Positions 1 to 8,442 of a stretch of 64,000 nt of DNA are shown piece after piece (the first letter of the stretch is position 1; each line of letters begins with the position of its first letter). The stretch spans positions 1 through 64,000 of the forward strand of contig CAZIFW010000009.1 of assembly GCA_964538275.1 (NCBI GenBank). The letters are read 5' to 3'. Origin of the DNA: CANIGN01 sp964538275. Lineage in GTDB: Bacteria; Bdellovibrionota; UBA2428. Under the pieces are notes generated by a model, which worked only from the letters and a program-made list of their open reading frames with translations, was not told where the DNA came from and did no database searches. The position numbers and the translations under genes were made by a program.

Positions 1-2
1 CA

Positions 3-119
3 GAAATTTTTGAACACTACATAGATGAAAACATTTTAGAGGACATACAAAAAAATCTATCCTCTACCCAGGATCCACATGGCAAAGAAATACCAAGCCT
101 GAAAGGAGATAAAACATGA
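3..119 (+). CDS. C-terminal fragment of an upstream gene (metal ABC transporter locus)
   Basis: An open frame enters from the left edge and encodes 38 residues ending in LKGDKT before TGA. The stop overlaps the ATG of the next gene (ATGA), so the two are translationally coupled. Because the next gene is an ABC-3 family permease, this is probably the ATPase or the solute-binding subunit of the same metal importer, but the tail carries no family motif and I cannot say which. The ribosome-binding site of the permease (AAAGGAGAT) lies inside this coding end. Confidence 0.6.
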   Translation, partial: EIFEHYIDENILEDIQKNLSSTQDPHGKEIPSLKGDKT

Positions 120-976
120 GCTCAGAACTCATTATTTTTCTCACAGGTGCAAGCGTTGCCTTAAGTGCTGTCATACTTGGTACTTATTTAAATATTTCAA
201 GACAAAGTCTTTTGGGTGATGCTCTTAGCCACTCCCTACTTCCCGGTTTAGTGATTGCACACTTATTGACAGGTGACCTTAATCCAACAGCTCTTTTTTT
301 AGGAGCACTTATTTCGGGATTAGCTACAGGTTACGCCATAGAATTTATAGGCAAACGTTTCCGTGTTCGCGAAGATATTGCCATGGGAATTTCTTTCACG
401 GCAGCCTTCTCTCTTGGAGTCGTTTTACTCGTACGATATGCCAGTAAAAGCCACCTCGATACAGACTGCCTTCTTTTTGGAAATATATTATTTGTACCTT
501 TAGAAGAAGGCATTTCCTCAAATATCTTTTGGAAACATGTTCCTCTCACGCTATTCCAATCAGCTGTTGTCTCTTTTCTTACGTTGTTTTTTGTTTTCTT
601 TTTACATCGTCCTTTTATGAATCTTCTCTTCCATGAAAACACCTTTAAGCTGTCTCAGCTTCCTATGCATTTACTCAAATCAGTTTTTCTTACTCTCGTA
701 TCACTGACAATTGTTTTTGGATTTCAAGCCATGGGTGCGCTTTTGGTTTTTGGGTTATTTGTTATTCCCTCTGGTATAGGCAGGCTTTTTAGCAAAAGCT
801 TTTGGGGAATCTGCAGTATTGCATTTACGTCTGCTCTTATATGTTTATACGCTGCTATTGAGTTTTCATTTAGCTTGGATCTAAATCCTTCAGCCGCATG
901 GATAAGTTTGCTTTTTATAATGTTTATCTGTTTATTCTTCGTAGTACGTCTTAAAAGAAAAACGGCACTAACTTAA
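116..976 (+). CDS. Metal ABC transporter permease, ABC-3 family (ZnuB/MntB/TroC-like)
   Basis: Integral inner-membrane permease of an importer for zinc, manganese or a similar divalent metal. The 286-residue length and about eight hydrophobic segments are normal for the family. The N-terminal LGDALSHSLLPG motif (residues 33-44) is the conserved family signature, including the His at 39. A strong AAAGGAGAT ribosome-binding site sits 6 bases before the ATG, and the start overlaps the preceding stop, so it is the last gene of a transporter operon. Its 3' end overlaps the convergent sigma-54 activator by 4 bases. The exact metal cannot be read from the permease; a Zur or Fur-type site would lie upstream of the window. 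Confidence 0.9.
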   Translation: MSSELIIFLTGASVALSAVILGTYLNISRQSLLGDALSHSLLPGLVIAHLLTGDLNPTALFLGALISGLATGYAIEFIGKRFRVREDIAMGISFTAAFSLGVVLLVRYASKSHLDTDCLLFGNILFVPLEEGISSNIFWKHVPLTLFQSAVVSFLTLFFVFFLHRPFMNLLFHENTFKLSQLPMHLLKSVFLTLVSLTIVFGFQAMGALLVFGLFVIPSGIGRLFSKSFWGICSIAFTSALICLYAAIEFSFSLDLNPSAAWISLLFIMFICLFFVVRLKRKTALT

Positions 977-2568
977 AGATCGTCAGTTCCGGTTTTGCCC
1001 ATACCCAAAGGTCTACTCAGTTTACGCTTATCTAAACCGTATTTTTCAACCTTCATGATAAGACCCGCACGACTGATTCCGAGCTCTTTTGCAAGACGAC
1101 TCTTGTTCCAGCCAGTACGACGAAGACCTTCGCGAATCATATCGCGCTCTAAGTTTTCAAGAGCGTCTTTAAGTTTACCTTCAAGGCGAGCACCTTGAAC
1201 CTTGGGACGATCTTCAGCTTCACGAATACGAGAAGAGAGCATCTCAGGTCCAATGAACTTCTCACTGCCTGCAAGCACGGTTACGCGCTCCATTTCGTTT
1301 TCGAGTTCTCGAATGTTACCTGGCCACTCATAGTCATAAAGTTTTTCGATAGCTCTCTTAGTGAGAACTTTTACTTCTAAGCCTTTGTCTTTTGCAGACT
1401 TTGCTAAGAAATGCTCAGCCAAAAGAAGTATATCTTCTTTACGCTCTTTGAGTGCAGGTACCAAAATACCAATAACGTTCAAACGATAATATAAGTCTTG
1501 GCGGAAAGTACCTTCTTCAACCATGGATTTTAAATCACGGTTTGTTGCCGCAATAATACGACATTTAGATTTTTTAGATTCGGTTCCACCTACGGGTGTG
1601 TAAGTTCCATCTTGAAGAACACGAAGCAGCTTCACCTGCATCGCAGACGAAATGTCTCCAATCTCGTCCATGAATAAAGTTCCGCCGTTAGCTACTTCGA
1701 AACAACCCTTACGATCGCGAATGGCTCCTGTGAAAGATCCTTTTACGTGACCAAAAAGTTCACTTTCTAAAAGGTTGTCGTTAAAAGCTGCACAGTTAAG
1801 AGGCAAAAAGACTTTATCTTTTAAAGTTGAATTAAAGTGAATTGCTTTAGCAATTAATTCTTTACCTGTACCGTTCTTACCTTGAATCAACACGGTGCTT
1901 TCAGAGGCTTTGATTTTATCCAGCAAGATGTACATATCTTGCATAGGTTTACTTTTACCAATCATGCTTTCATAACGATAACGGCCACCCAATTGTTGGT
2001 TGAGTTCTTGAATACGGTTATCGCGTGAAGAAATTTCTTTATGTAGAGTTACAATCTCTTGAGCTACGAGTTCGGATAATTCACGAAAGTATTGAATTTC
2101 AGCAGGAGTGATAGCTTTAAGCCCCTTAAAGGCTTCATGACTTTCAATATCACTAAAGCCTAAAACTTTCGCTTGAGATAAAAACTCAGCGGTAGCTTTA
2201 TCGCCGTCTTCTTTTCTGTATCCGATGGCGACTACTGCTCCAAAGTATTCCTCATCAACTACGATTGGAATTGCTAGACCTTCAACATTTGGAAGAAAAG
2301 CAAACTCGTGAAAACGAAGATTACTCTTTAAAAGCTGTGCGTTTACTTTTTCAACAACTTGCGAAAGATATTCCCAACCCACATCTTGATTAAGAATTTT
2401 CTTCATCAAGAAGTTAGCTCGCGGCGACTCGTCTCCTTTAAAGGAGTTGCGTATTTTTCCTTGGTCATCAACCAGAAGGATGTCTACGTGAAACCAGCTA
2501 CCGATAACCTCTCGGATTTTTCGAACAACGTGGATACGTTCAAAGTCTTCCCATTGAATTGCACTCAT
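973..2568 (-). CDS. Sigma-54-dependent transcriptional activator with N-terminal GAF-like sensor
   Basis: Bacterial enhancer-binding protein that would remodel RNA polymerase-sigma54. About 200 N-terminal residues look like a GAF-type sensory domain, followed by a short coiled linker. The AAA+ domain has Walker A GKNGTGKE (about residue 230), the sigma-54 contact loop in the form GSFTGA (about 277), Walker B TLFMDE, and an EWPGNIRELE segment. The C-terminus has a Fis-type helix-turn-helix (GWNKSRLAKELGISRAGL). There is no receiver domain, so it is not a two-component response regulator; a small ligand or partner protein probably controls it. I chose the ATG at 2568; a GTG at 2589 would add seven residues. 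Neither start has a clear Shine-Dalgarno sequence. Its targets are not evident: no nearby gene has an obvious -24/-12 promoter that I could recognise. Confidence 0.9.
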   Translation of the reverse strand: MSAIQWEDFERIHVVRKIREVIGSWFHVDILLVDDQGKIRNSFKGDESPRANFLMKKILNQDVGWEYLSQVVEKVNAQLLKSNLRFHEFAFLPNVEGLAIPIVVDEEYFGAVVAIGYRKEDGDKATAEFLSQAKVLGFSDIESHEAFKGLKAITPAEIQYFRELSELVAQEIVTLHKEISSRDNRIQELNQQLGGRYRYESMIGKSKPMQDMYILLDKIKASESTVLIQGKNGTGKELIAKAIHFNSTLKDKVFLPLNCAAFNDNLLESELFGHVKGSFTGAIRDRKGCFEVANGGTLFMDEIGDISSAMQVKLLRVLQDGTYTPVGGTESKKSKCRIIAATNRDLKSMVEEGTFRQDLYYRLNVIGILVPALKERKEDILLLAEHFLAKSAKDKGLEVKVLTKRAIEKLYDYEWPGNIRELENEMERVTVLAGSEKFIGPEMLSSRIREAEDRPKVQGARLEGKLKDALENLERDMIREGLRRTGWNKSRLAKELGISRAGLIMKVEKYGLDKRKLSRPLGMGKTGTDDL

Positions 2569-2665
2569 AGATGCATAAACTTTCGGCACTCTTGCCCAAA
2601 AACTTTACATAAAGAATCTTAAGGTAGTCATAATATTGCCATGCCCAAAGCTAATGCCTTGAATT

Positions 2666-2703
2666 CTGACGTTTTTTAAACTGTCAGGGTAATTGGCAAC
2701 GTC
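2666..2703. repeat. Nested inverted repeats upstream of dsbB
   Basis: Two interleaved inverted repeats lie in the divergent region between the activator and dsbB: CTGAC (2666-2670) with GTCAG (2683-2687), and GACGTT (2668-2673) with AACGTC (2698-2703). The second is followed by AAATTTTT. Such a structure could be an operator for either divergent gene or an attenuator-like hairpin. It ends about 25 bases before the dsbB start. Function is a guess. Confidence 0.3.
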
Positions 2704-2728
2704 AAATTTTTAGCGCTACTATCGAGGG

Positions 2729-3142
2729 ATGTTTCCAAAACTAGAGTTTTATTTGATTTGGGTTATGGCTCTCCTAGCAGTTGCAGGTAGCCTTTTCTTT
2801 TCAGAAATCTTAAAAGAACCTCCCTGTGACCTTTGCTGGTATCAAAGAATTTTCATTTATCCTCTGGCTTTCATGATGCCCTTCGCCATATTCCGCGAAG
2901 ATTTGAAAGTGCGCGCCTATGCTCTTAGCTTACTCATTCCAGGTATTCTTATAGCGGCGTATCATAACTTGCTTTATTACGGTTTTATTGAAAAGCCCCT
3001 GGTGCCTTGCAAAGGCGGAGTTTCTTGCAGCGATCGCGGCATTGAATTATTTGGCTTTGTAGGGATTCCTCTTATGTCACTTTTAGCATTTGTTGCTATG
3101 CTGGCATTGACCTTATTTACATACAGGAAAAAATCGAAATGA
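2729..3142 (+). CDS. dsbB: Disulfide bond formation protein, DsbB/BdbC family
   Basis: Four-helix inner-membrane quinone reductase that reoxidises a periplasmic DsbA-type oxidase. The first periplasmic loop has the CDLC pair (Cys33/Cys36) followed by WYQR, the family signature. The second loop has Cys94 and Cys100, the pair that exchanges with DsbA. At 137 residues it is the short BdbC-like form. A GAGGG ribosome-binding site precedes the ATG. Its stop overlaps the ATG of the dsbA-like gene, so the oxidase and its recycling partner are co-expressed, which supports the assignment strongly. Confidence 0.93.
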   Translation: MFPKLEFYLIWVMALLAVAGSLFFSEILKEPPCDLCWYQRIFIYPLAFMMPFAIFREDLKVRAYALSLLIPGILIAAYHNLLYYGFIEKPLVPCKGGVSCSDRGIELFGFVGIPLMSLLAFVAMLALTLFTYRKKSK

Positions 3143-3804
3143 AAAAAGACGTATACATCATCACTGGAATTGTAGCTCTAATCCTTGTTGGATTTATTTT
3201 TGCTTACAACAGATACTCTAAGCCTGCTGTTGCAACCGAAGAAGTTAGCTCAAGTAGCACCCCACAGCTAAAAGTAGACATCAAAACTCTTGTTGGAAGT
3301 GCAGATCACTCCATGGGACCAACAATGGCTAAAGTTGTAGTTGTTGAATTTTTAGATCCCGAATGCGAAGCATGTCGTGCATTTCATCCACGAGTTAAAA
3401 AAGTACTTGCCGAGTTTGAAGGCAAAGTTCGCTTTATTGCTCGCTACATGCCCTACCACCATAATTCTCCTGTAGCCATTAGAGCCCTTCATGCTGCAAA
3501 TAACCAAAATAAACTTTGGCCATACATGGATCTTATCCTTAACAAGCAGACCGAGTGGGGAGAAAGCCGTGACGATAAAACTCCCATGCTTTTTGAATAT
3601 GCAAAGTCTATGGGTATGGACATGAAAAAATTCAAAGAAGACTTTGATAGCGAAGCTGCAAAAGAACGTGTGAAAAAAGACGAAGCCGATGGAAAAGCTG
3701 TGGGTGTTTCTGGCACTCCAAGCTTTTATATCAACGGATCTCCTTTGCTAGACCTTGGCGAAGAACCGTTGAGATCTGCAATTGTTAGCGCTTTTAATGA
3801 ATGA
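3139..3804 (+). CDS. DsbA-like thiol-disulfide oxidoreductase (membrane-anchored)
   Basis: Thioredoxin-fold oxidase of the Thioredoxin_4/DsbA group, probably the direct substrate of the DsbB encoded just upstream. Residues 6-24 form one hydrophobic segment with no clear cleavage site, so it is likely anchored with the catalytic domain in the periplasm. The active site is Cys76-Glu-Ala-Cys79 within FLDPECEACRAFHP, and GVSGTPSFYING near residue 195 supplies the cis-Pro loop. It is 221 residues, typical for BdbD-like proteins. It overlaps its neighbours by 4 bases on both sides, making a three-gene operon. Its substrates could include the Cys-rich exported proteins elsewhere in the window (inference). 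Confidence 0.93.
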   Translation: MKKDVYIITGIVALILVGFIFAYNRYSKPAVATEEVSSSSTPQLKVDIKTLVGSADHSMGPTMAKVVVVEFLDPECEACRAFHPRVKKVLAEFEGKVRFIARYMPYHHNSPVAIRALHAANNQNKLWPYMDLILNKQTEWGESRDDKTPMLFEYAKSMGMDMKKFKEDFDSEAAKERVKKDEADGKAVGVSGTPSFYINGSPLLDLGEEPLRSAIVSAFNE

Positions 3805-4358
3805 AGACACAATCCCTAAAGATTGCGTTTATTCTCATATGCTTGATTTATAGTAATCCTCTTAATGCGGGTTGCTTAGCTGCAATTAAAAACTTCGCTG
3901 TTTCAATGACGACAAGGTTTGCACCAACAAACATTAAGAAAGATATCGATAGAGCTTTTGGCCCCGGAGCCTCTGAAACTACATTAAAATACGAAGAAAA
4001 TTTAGAGGGCCTAAAATATGTAAGCCCCACCCGACCAGATGACATGTTTGAAAATCCCAGATTTTACTTAAGATGGGGAGCAACTCTTATGCAATCCATT
4101 CAAATGAAGAAGAGCTTGCGCATCTACTATGTGAGCAAGGCCAGCGGGCAAGAAACTTTCCATGACTTAAGCCCCCAAGAAATGAGTGACTTTATTCGAC
4201 GGCGTCTGATTGGATTTAGTCAGTGGGAAGCGGCCATCCCCAAAACTCCAAACCACGAACTTTCAACGCTCGGCTCGAAATTTCGCGCCCCGATAATTTT
4301 TATTAACGGCGAAGAAGTGTTTCTAGAAGATGTAACTGTACAACCTCCTCAAAATTAG
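3801..4358 (+). CDS. Exported protein of unknown function in the dsb operon
   Basis: I do not recognise this 185-residue protein. It has a plausible Sec signal peptide (residues 1-23, ending NPLNAG) followed by CLAAIKNF. The Cys at position 24 is not in a good lipobox because the -3 residue is Asn, so I do not call it a lipoprotein. The mature part is soluble, mixed alpha/beta, with an ending (FRAPIIFINGEEVFLEDV) reminiscent of the strand pair after the cis-Pro in thioredoxin folds, but no CXXC is present. It overlaps dsbA by 4 bases, so a role in the same oxidative-folding unit is a reasonable inference. Confidence 0.7.
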   Translation: MKTQSLKIAFILICLIYSNPLNAGCLAAIKNFAVSMTTRFAPTNIKKDIDRAFGPGASETTLKYEENLEGLKYVSPTRPDDMFENPRFYLRWGATLMQSIQMKKSLRIYYVSKASGQETFHDLSPQEMSDFIRRRLIGFSQWEAAIPKTPNHELSTLGSKFRAPIIFINGEEVFLEDVTVQPPQN

Positions 4359-4382
4359 TCTCGCAACAGAACAAGAATATTA

Positions 4383-4937
4383 CTATTGCTTCTTAGAAGC
4401 TTTGATCAAATCACAGTGCGCGTAAACCACGTTGCGAGTTTTGGGCTCGCTAAAAGATAAGTTTGCAACCGTTCTTCGTACTTGCAAATCAATTTTGGGA
4501 ATTCGATATTCAAAAATCTTGTTACAATCCAGGCATTGAACGTGATCGTGATCCACATCTCGATTTAATTCGTAAAAAGTGATGCCTTTAGAATTTGTAA
4601 ATGCTTCAGTTAACAATCCAGCCTCAAAAAAGAGCGCTACGTTTCTGTAAATTGTCGCAAAACCAATTTCTGGGTATTTAGCACGTACAGTCGTAACCAT
4701 ATCCTGAATGGAGAAATGTTTTTCTTCCATAAAAACAATTTCCATAATTTTATCGCGGGTATCAGAGGCATTTAATTTGTTCTCTGCCGCAAAACGCTCC
4801 AAACGCTCTCGGTTCTTTTCCAGAATACCTTCGTTTTTATCTCCACAAGTAAGCTCGCCTTGAATCTCTCGACCACACGGAAGTACCTCCGTCTCGTCTT
4901 TAGCTTCTACTAAAACTTTCTTTGATTTCTTGGTCAC
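4383..4937 (-). CDS. fur: Fur-family ferric uptake regulator with N-terminal extension
   Basis: Metal-dependent repressor of iron uptake. The winged-helix domain (about residues 42-125) contains the DNA-recognition region ATIYRNVALF. The metal site DHDHVQCLDCNK is intact, including the first CXXC of the structural zinc site. The second CXXC usual near the C-terminus is reduced to one Cys (AHCDLI). The start is uncertain: the GTG at 4937 has no Shine-Dalgarno sequence and gives about 41 extra residues rich in charge; an in-frame TTG at Leu42 would give a normal 143-residue Fur. It is divergent from feoAB with a Fur-box match between them, so iron control of feoAB and possibly itself is likely. 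A Zur or PerR identity is less likely given this context. Confidence 0.87.
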   Translation of the reverse strand: MTKKSKKVLVEAKDETEVLPCGREIQGELTCGDKNEGILEKNRERLERFAAENKLNASDTRDKIMEIVFMEEKHFSIQDMVTTVRAKYPEIGFATIYRNVALFFEAGLLTEAFTNSKGITFYELNRDVDHDHVQCLDCNKIFEYRIPKIDLQVRRTVANLSFSEPKTRNVVYAHCDLIKASKKQ

Positions 4938-4975
4938 AGGGGGGGTTATAGGCGCTTTTTAAGACTTTTTTCAAT

Positions 4976-4994
4976 AAAAATGAGAATCCTTGTC
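4976..4994. promoter_or_regulatory. Putative Fur box in the fur-feoA divergent region
   Basis: The 19 bases AAAAATGAGAATCCTTGTC match the classical Fur consensus GATAATGATAATCATTATC at 14 of 19 positions by direct alignment. It lies 18 bases upstream of a TTGACA box serving feoA and about 40 bases upstream of the annotated fur start, so it could control both. A second TGAGAAT copy occurs at 5046-5052, overlapping the feoA translation start region. Confidence 0.65.
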
Positions 4995-5012
4995 ACTTTT
5001 GGTCTTTTTATT

Positions 5013-5040
5013 TTGACAGCCCTAGGGCCAATATTATTTA
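5013..5040 (+). promoter_or_regulatory. Putative feoA promoter
   Basis: A perfect -35 hexamer TTGACA (5013-5018) is followed after 16 bases by TATTTA (5035-5040), a weak -10. Transcription would begin near 5047, only about 9 bases before the feoA ATG, leaving little room for a Shine-Dalgarno sequence. A TATTAT at 5032-5037 is a better -10 by sequence but is too close to the -35 box. Confidence 0.4.
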
Positions 5041-5055
5041 ACCTCTGAGAATCAC

Positions 5056-5316
5056 ATGAAAACCTCTAAAACGCTTATAGAGCTTAGCGCCAATCAGAAA
5101 GCTCAAATCACTGGTTTTTCCACTAAGCTTTCCCCCAACTATCTCACACGTTTACGAGAGCTGGGATTCAGAGAAGGTGAACTCATTAAATGTTTAAGAA
5201 CGCCTCCACTCGGCGCCCCTAGAGTTTTCGAAATTTGTGGTTGTGTTTTTTCTGTAGAAACTGAAATTGCTCGTGAATGCGAAATCGATATGAATTTTGC
5301 ACCTGTAAAGGCTTAG
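5056..5316 (+). CDS. feoA: Ferrous iron transport protein A
   Basis: Small cytoplasmic SH3-like protein (86 residues) that supports the FeoB ferrous iron transporter. It has the expected short beta-rich layout, including LRELGFREGELIKCL and APLGAPRVFEI-type strands seen in FeoA. It begins the feoAB operon right after the Fur box. There is only a poor Shine-Dalgarno sequence before its ATG. The next gene follows after 8 bases if the GTG start of FeoB is used. Confidence is high from order and sequence together. Confidence 0.9.
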   Translation: MKTSKTLIELSANQKAQITGFSTKLSPNYLTRLRELGFREGELIKCLRTPPLGAPRVFEICGCVFSVETEIARECEIDMNFAPVKA

Positions 5317-5324
5317 GTATCAAA

Positions 5325-7184
5325 GTGGAAAACATTCTCATTCTTGGAAATCCTAATTCTGGAAAAACATTACTTTTCAACAAGCTCACGGGGCTCAATC
5401 AAAAAGTAGCCAATTTTCCTGGCGTCACAGTAGAAATTAAATCTGCTCAAGTTGAAAATTTTATCTTTCAGGATTTTCCTGGAACTTACTCACTTAAAGC
5501 TCTTACTCTAGACGAACAAGTTGCTATTGATGGATTTAAAAAAGCATTGCTCAACAAAACAACTAAAGCCGTAGTGTGTGTACTCGATGCGACTCGTCTA
5601 GAGCGCAGCCTCTATCTCTTGCTTCAGTTAATACAAGTTGCAAATAAAGCTAAGTGCCCAATTGTTGCCGTTGTAAACGTCATGGACGAGATTGTAGGTA
5701 AAGGTGTAAAAGTTGATCTTGTAGGACTAGAATCAGCACTCGGATGTAAAGTCATTGGAACCTCAGCTAAGAAAAGCCAAGGACTTAAAGAACTCAAAGA
5801 ACTTCTCAATAATTTTCCCGCACGCACTCAAGTTGAACTTCCCAGCGAAAGCGAACTCAATCTTGAGTCTTACAACGTTAAAGAACAAATCATTACCCTT
5901 AAGAGCAGAGCGCACGACTTAACAGTAAAATTTGGTCCCAAAGACGACGTACTTCTCATGAGTCAGCACAAGATTGATAATTTCTTTTTATCCACTTGGG
6001 CCGGCCCCGTTGTATTTGGAATTTTAATGCTCTTTCTTTTTCAGGCTATCTTTAGTTGGGCGGCACCCTTCATGGACGCTATTGATGGAATCATTTCTAC
6101 ATCAGGCGACTGGGTTGCAAGCCACATTAGCAATCAAATTGCCTCTGACTTTGTAAAAGATGCAATCTTTGCAGGTCTTGGCTCTTTCTTAGTATTTGCT
6201 CCTCAAATTTTTATTCTCTTCTTGGTCATCGGAATTTTAGAAGACTCCGGCTACCTTGCTCGTGCGACAGTGATTTTACATAAACCCTTAAGTCTTTTCG
6301 GGCTCTCTGGCCGCAGCTTTGTAGCCATGCTCTCTGGCCATGCATGCGCAATTCCTGCCATAATGGCAGCGCGCACAATTGAATCCCCCAGAAAGAGATT
6401 GCTCACCATACTTGCAACACCCTTTATGTCTTGCTCTGCACGATTACCTGTTTATGCTTTGCTTGTAGGTGGTTTTGTTCCAGCTACTACAATTCTTGGT
6501 GGATTGATTGGACTTCAAGGATTGGCTTTCTTTGCTCTTTTTGCCGTCGGGATCATTACTGGCCTTTTAGTGAGCGCACTCTTGGATAAACTCTTAAGCA
6601 AAAAAGTATCTTCGCTCGGCGACGCTCCATTTGTATTGGAACTTCCTCCCTACCGCATTCCAAATTTAAAACCTATTCTTCTTAACTCAGCAAACAGAAC
6701 TTGGGGCTTCATTTATAATGCCGGCTTCATGATTTTCAGCGTTACCGTTGTTATTTGGATTTTAGGTTATTTCCCCCACGGCTCAGGCCACCTAGACACC
6801 TCTTTCTTAGGGACTCTTGGTCACTGGATTGAACCTATCTTTACCCCTATGGGTATGGATTGGAAAATTGGAGTAGCTGTACTCACATCATTCCTTGCAC
6901 GCGAAGTTTTTGTAGGAACATTGGGAACACTCTACGGAATTGAATCTGCTGAAGAAGAAATGGGAAGCCTCACTGAAAAACTTCAAGCAAGCGGTATGGG
7001 AATAGCTTCTGCTTTAGCACTTGCAGTATTTTACTCACTCGCTATGCAATGTGTTTCTACTTTGGCAATTATGAAGAAAGAAACAAACTCTGGAAAAATT
7101 CCAGTACTTGTTTTCATCGGCATGACAATCATCGCTTATGTTGCCGCTGCAATTGTTTACTTTTTAATAAAAACTCTAAGCTAA
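5325..7184 (+). CDS. feoB: Ferrous iron transport protein B (GTPase-permease)
   Basis: Inner-membrane Fe(II) transporter with an N-terminal G-protein domain. Visible GTPase motifs are G1 GNPNSGKT (residues 8-15), NFPGVTVE (G2 region), DFPGTYSL (G3), NVMD (G4) and SAKKSQG (G5). The membrane part carries the two Gate segments, including GHACAIPAIMAARTIESPRK and the conserved Cys in FMSCSARLPVY, plus the SFLAREVFVGTLGTLYG motif. At 619 residues it is slightly shorter than E. coli FeoB. I chose the GTG at 5325 because it gives the standard FeoB start; an ATG at 5277 would overlap feoA by 40 bases and add 16 residues read out of its other frame. FeoC is absent. Confidence 0.95.
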   Translation: MENILILGNPNSGKTLLFNKLTGLNQKVANFPGVTVEIKSAQVENFIFQDFPGTYSLKALTLDEQVAIDGFKKALLNKTTKAVVCVLDATRLERSLYLLLQLIQVANKAKCPIVAVVNVMDEIVGKGVKVDLVGLESALGCKVIGTSAKKSQGLKELKELLNNFPARTQVELPSESELNLESYNVKEQIITLKSRAHDLTVKFGPKDDVLLMSQHKIDNFFLSTWAGPVVFGILMLFLFQAIFSWAAPFMDAIDGIISTSGDWVASHISNQIASDFVKDAIFAGLGSFLVFAPQIFILFLVIGILEDSGYLARATVILHKPLSLFGLSGRSFVAMLSGHACAIPAIMAARTIESPRKRLLTILATPFMSCSARLPVYALLVGGFVPATTILGGLIGLQGLAFFALFAVGIITGLLVSALLDKLLSKKVSSLGDAPFVLELPPYRIPNLKPILLNSANRTWGFIYNAGFMIFSVTVVIWILGYFPHGSGHLDTSFLGTLGHWIEPIFTPMGMDWKIGVAVLTSFLAREVFVGTLGTLYGIESAEEEMGSLTEKLQASGMGIASALALAVFYSLAMQCVSTLAIMKKETNSGKIPVLVFIGMTIIAYVAAAIVYFLIKTLS

Positions 7185-7185
7185 A

Positions 7186-7812
7186 TTATTCTAGGGATAC
7201 GCCAGCTGCGTCGAGTTCTCGATTTAAATCTTCGAGCATATTCGGCGCATGGTTTTGAAACTTATCATAAATGTGACGCTTAATACTCGCATTTTGCGCA
7301 CCCTTGAGTGCGGTCAAAGTTACTTCAAGCTCATCATCAGGACTATCTGAATGTTGCATAATGAATTCATGCAAGTAACTGATTGAATTTCCTTCTGCGT
7401 TAGAATCCTTAAGAGTTTCTTCTAACTTTCGTTCAGCAAAATCAATTGCTGTATCTACGTTTCCATCTGTTAAGTGTTGGGTAATTTCTCGGCGAATATT
7501 TTCAAAGTCGCGCCCTTCAGCTTCTAAGTCTCTTCCTTCTCCTGTATTCACAGAAACAGCTGCATCTGCTGCGCTCTCTTCAATAATAATTTCATCTTGA
7601 ACAACATTCACTTCAGGGACAATTTCTTCAGCTCTTTCAGTATCAAGCTTTTCTAAACTGGGTTGATAAGGAGTTGTTTTTACTTTTCTTGCACTTTTTT
7701 CAGAGGCTGTTGGTTTACGACTTGTTTTTGTAGGCGCAGAATCATCAAAAAACCAGCCTAAGCCTCCTAAGAGGATGCCGACTGTTGCAAGAGATTTAAA
7801 AGACAAATCCAT
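7186..7812 (-). CDS. Unknown single-span membrane protein, acidic
   Basis: I do not recognise this 208-residue protein. Residues 8-22 form one hydrophobic segment, without a typical cleavage motif, followed by a basic Ser/Thr/Lys stretch (about 27-52) and a long acidic region. The C-terminal 110 residues look helical (FENIRREITQHLTDGN, AIDFAERKLEETLKD) and could be a TPR-like helical repeat domain. It is convergent with feoB, ending 1 base after the feoB stop. An AAGGA lies about 12 bases before the ATG. No function is proposed. Confidence 0.6.
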   Translation of the reverse strand: MDLSFKSLATVGILLGGLGWFFDDSAPTKTSRKPTASEKSARKVKTTPYQPSLEKLDTERAEEIVPEVNVVQDEIIIEESAADAAVSVNTGEGRDLEAEGRDFENIRREITQHLTDGNVDTAIDFAERKLEETLKDSNAEGNSISYLHEFIMQHSDSPDDELEVTLTALKGAQNASIKRHIYDKFQNHAPNMLEDLNRELDAAGVSLE

Positions 7813-7965
7813 AGAGTATTGATTCCTTACCTATAGACTTAGTTGCAAAATAAGGACCACGAGCTCTTCTTGGCTTATTCTTAACAATGAGAAGAAAAAT
7901 ACTGTCTAATATTTAGGCACTTGCCTAGAGACTGCAAGAAGGCAATCTTCAAGTTTTACGGCTAT

Positions 7966-8442
7966 TTATAATCGTTTTAGAACGACAGTGTCAGAGATTA
8001 AATCATGTAAAGCTCTTCGATCTTTACGAAAGAGCACCATTATATAGCCAATAAAAAAAACAAAAACAGAAATGAATTTACCAAAAATATCTCTCAACAA
8101 AGCAACCTTATACGAAGGGCTTTCCCCATAGGGTAAACAGACAACCTTTAAATTCAAAAGACTTTTACCCAAACTGGTTCCACGATGTTTATAAAAATAA
8201 CCAACATATATAAAAGTTAAAAAAAGTCCCGAAACAAGATTAAAGACTAACACCATAGAATCATAGTGCGCTGGTAAATTCTCTGCATATATTTTTCTAA
8301 AAAGTAGATCGGCTGCTGAAATTACTACTGTAACCGGAGAGCTCAATGTAGCTAAAATAACCAAATCCAATAGCGTGGCTAATGCGCGTTGACCAAAATT
8401 AGCTCTAACATAAGCAGGTGTTGCTTGGTCAAAAGTATTCAT
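7966..8442 (-). CDS. RDD family membrane protein (short)
   Basis: 158-residue protein with the RDD fold: FGQRALATLLDLVILATL at the N-terminus carries the Arg and Asp of the family name, and later GTSLGKSLLNLKVV and DRRALHDLISDTVVLKR are the second and third conserved blocks. Four hydrophobic segments are visible. RDD proteins are inner-membrane proteins of mostly unknown role; some act in ion or small-molecule transport. It overlaps the upstream RDD gene by 4 bases, and a GGAGG ribosome-binding site precedes it, so the two are probably made together and may form a heteromer. Confidence 0.85.
   Translation of the reverse strand: MNTFDQATPAYVRANFGQRALATLLDLVILATLSSPVTVVISAADLLFRKIYAENLPAHYDSMVLVFNLVSGLFLTFIYVGYFYKHRGTSLGKSLLNLKVVCLPYGESPSYKVALLRDIFGKFISVFVFFIGYIMVLFRKDRRALHDLISDTVVLKRL

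Noticed and set aside
3801..3875. Lipoprotein reading of the third dsb-operon gene
   Set aside because: The residue at -3 to the Cys is Asn, which does not fit a lipobox; an ordinary signal peptide is more likely.
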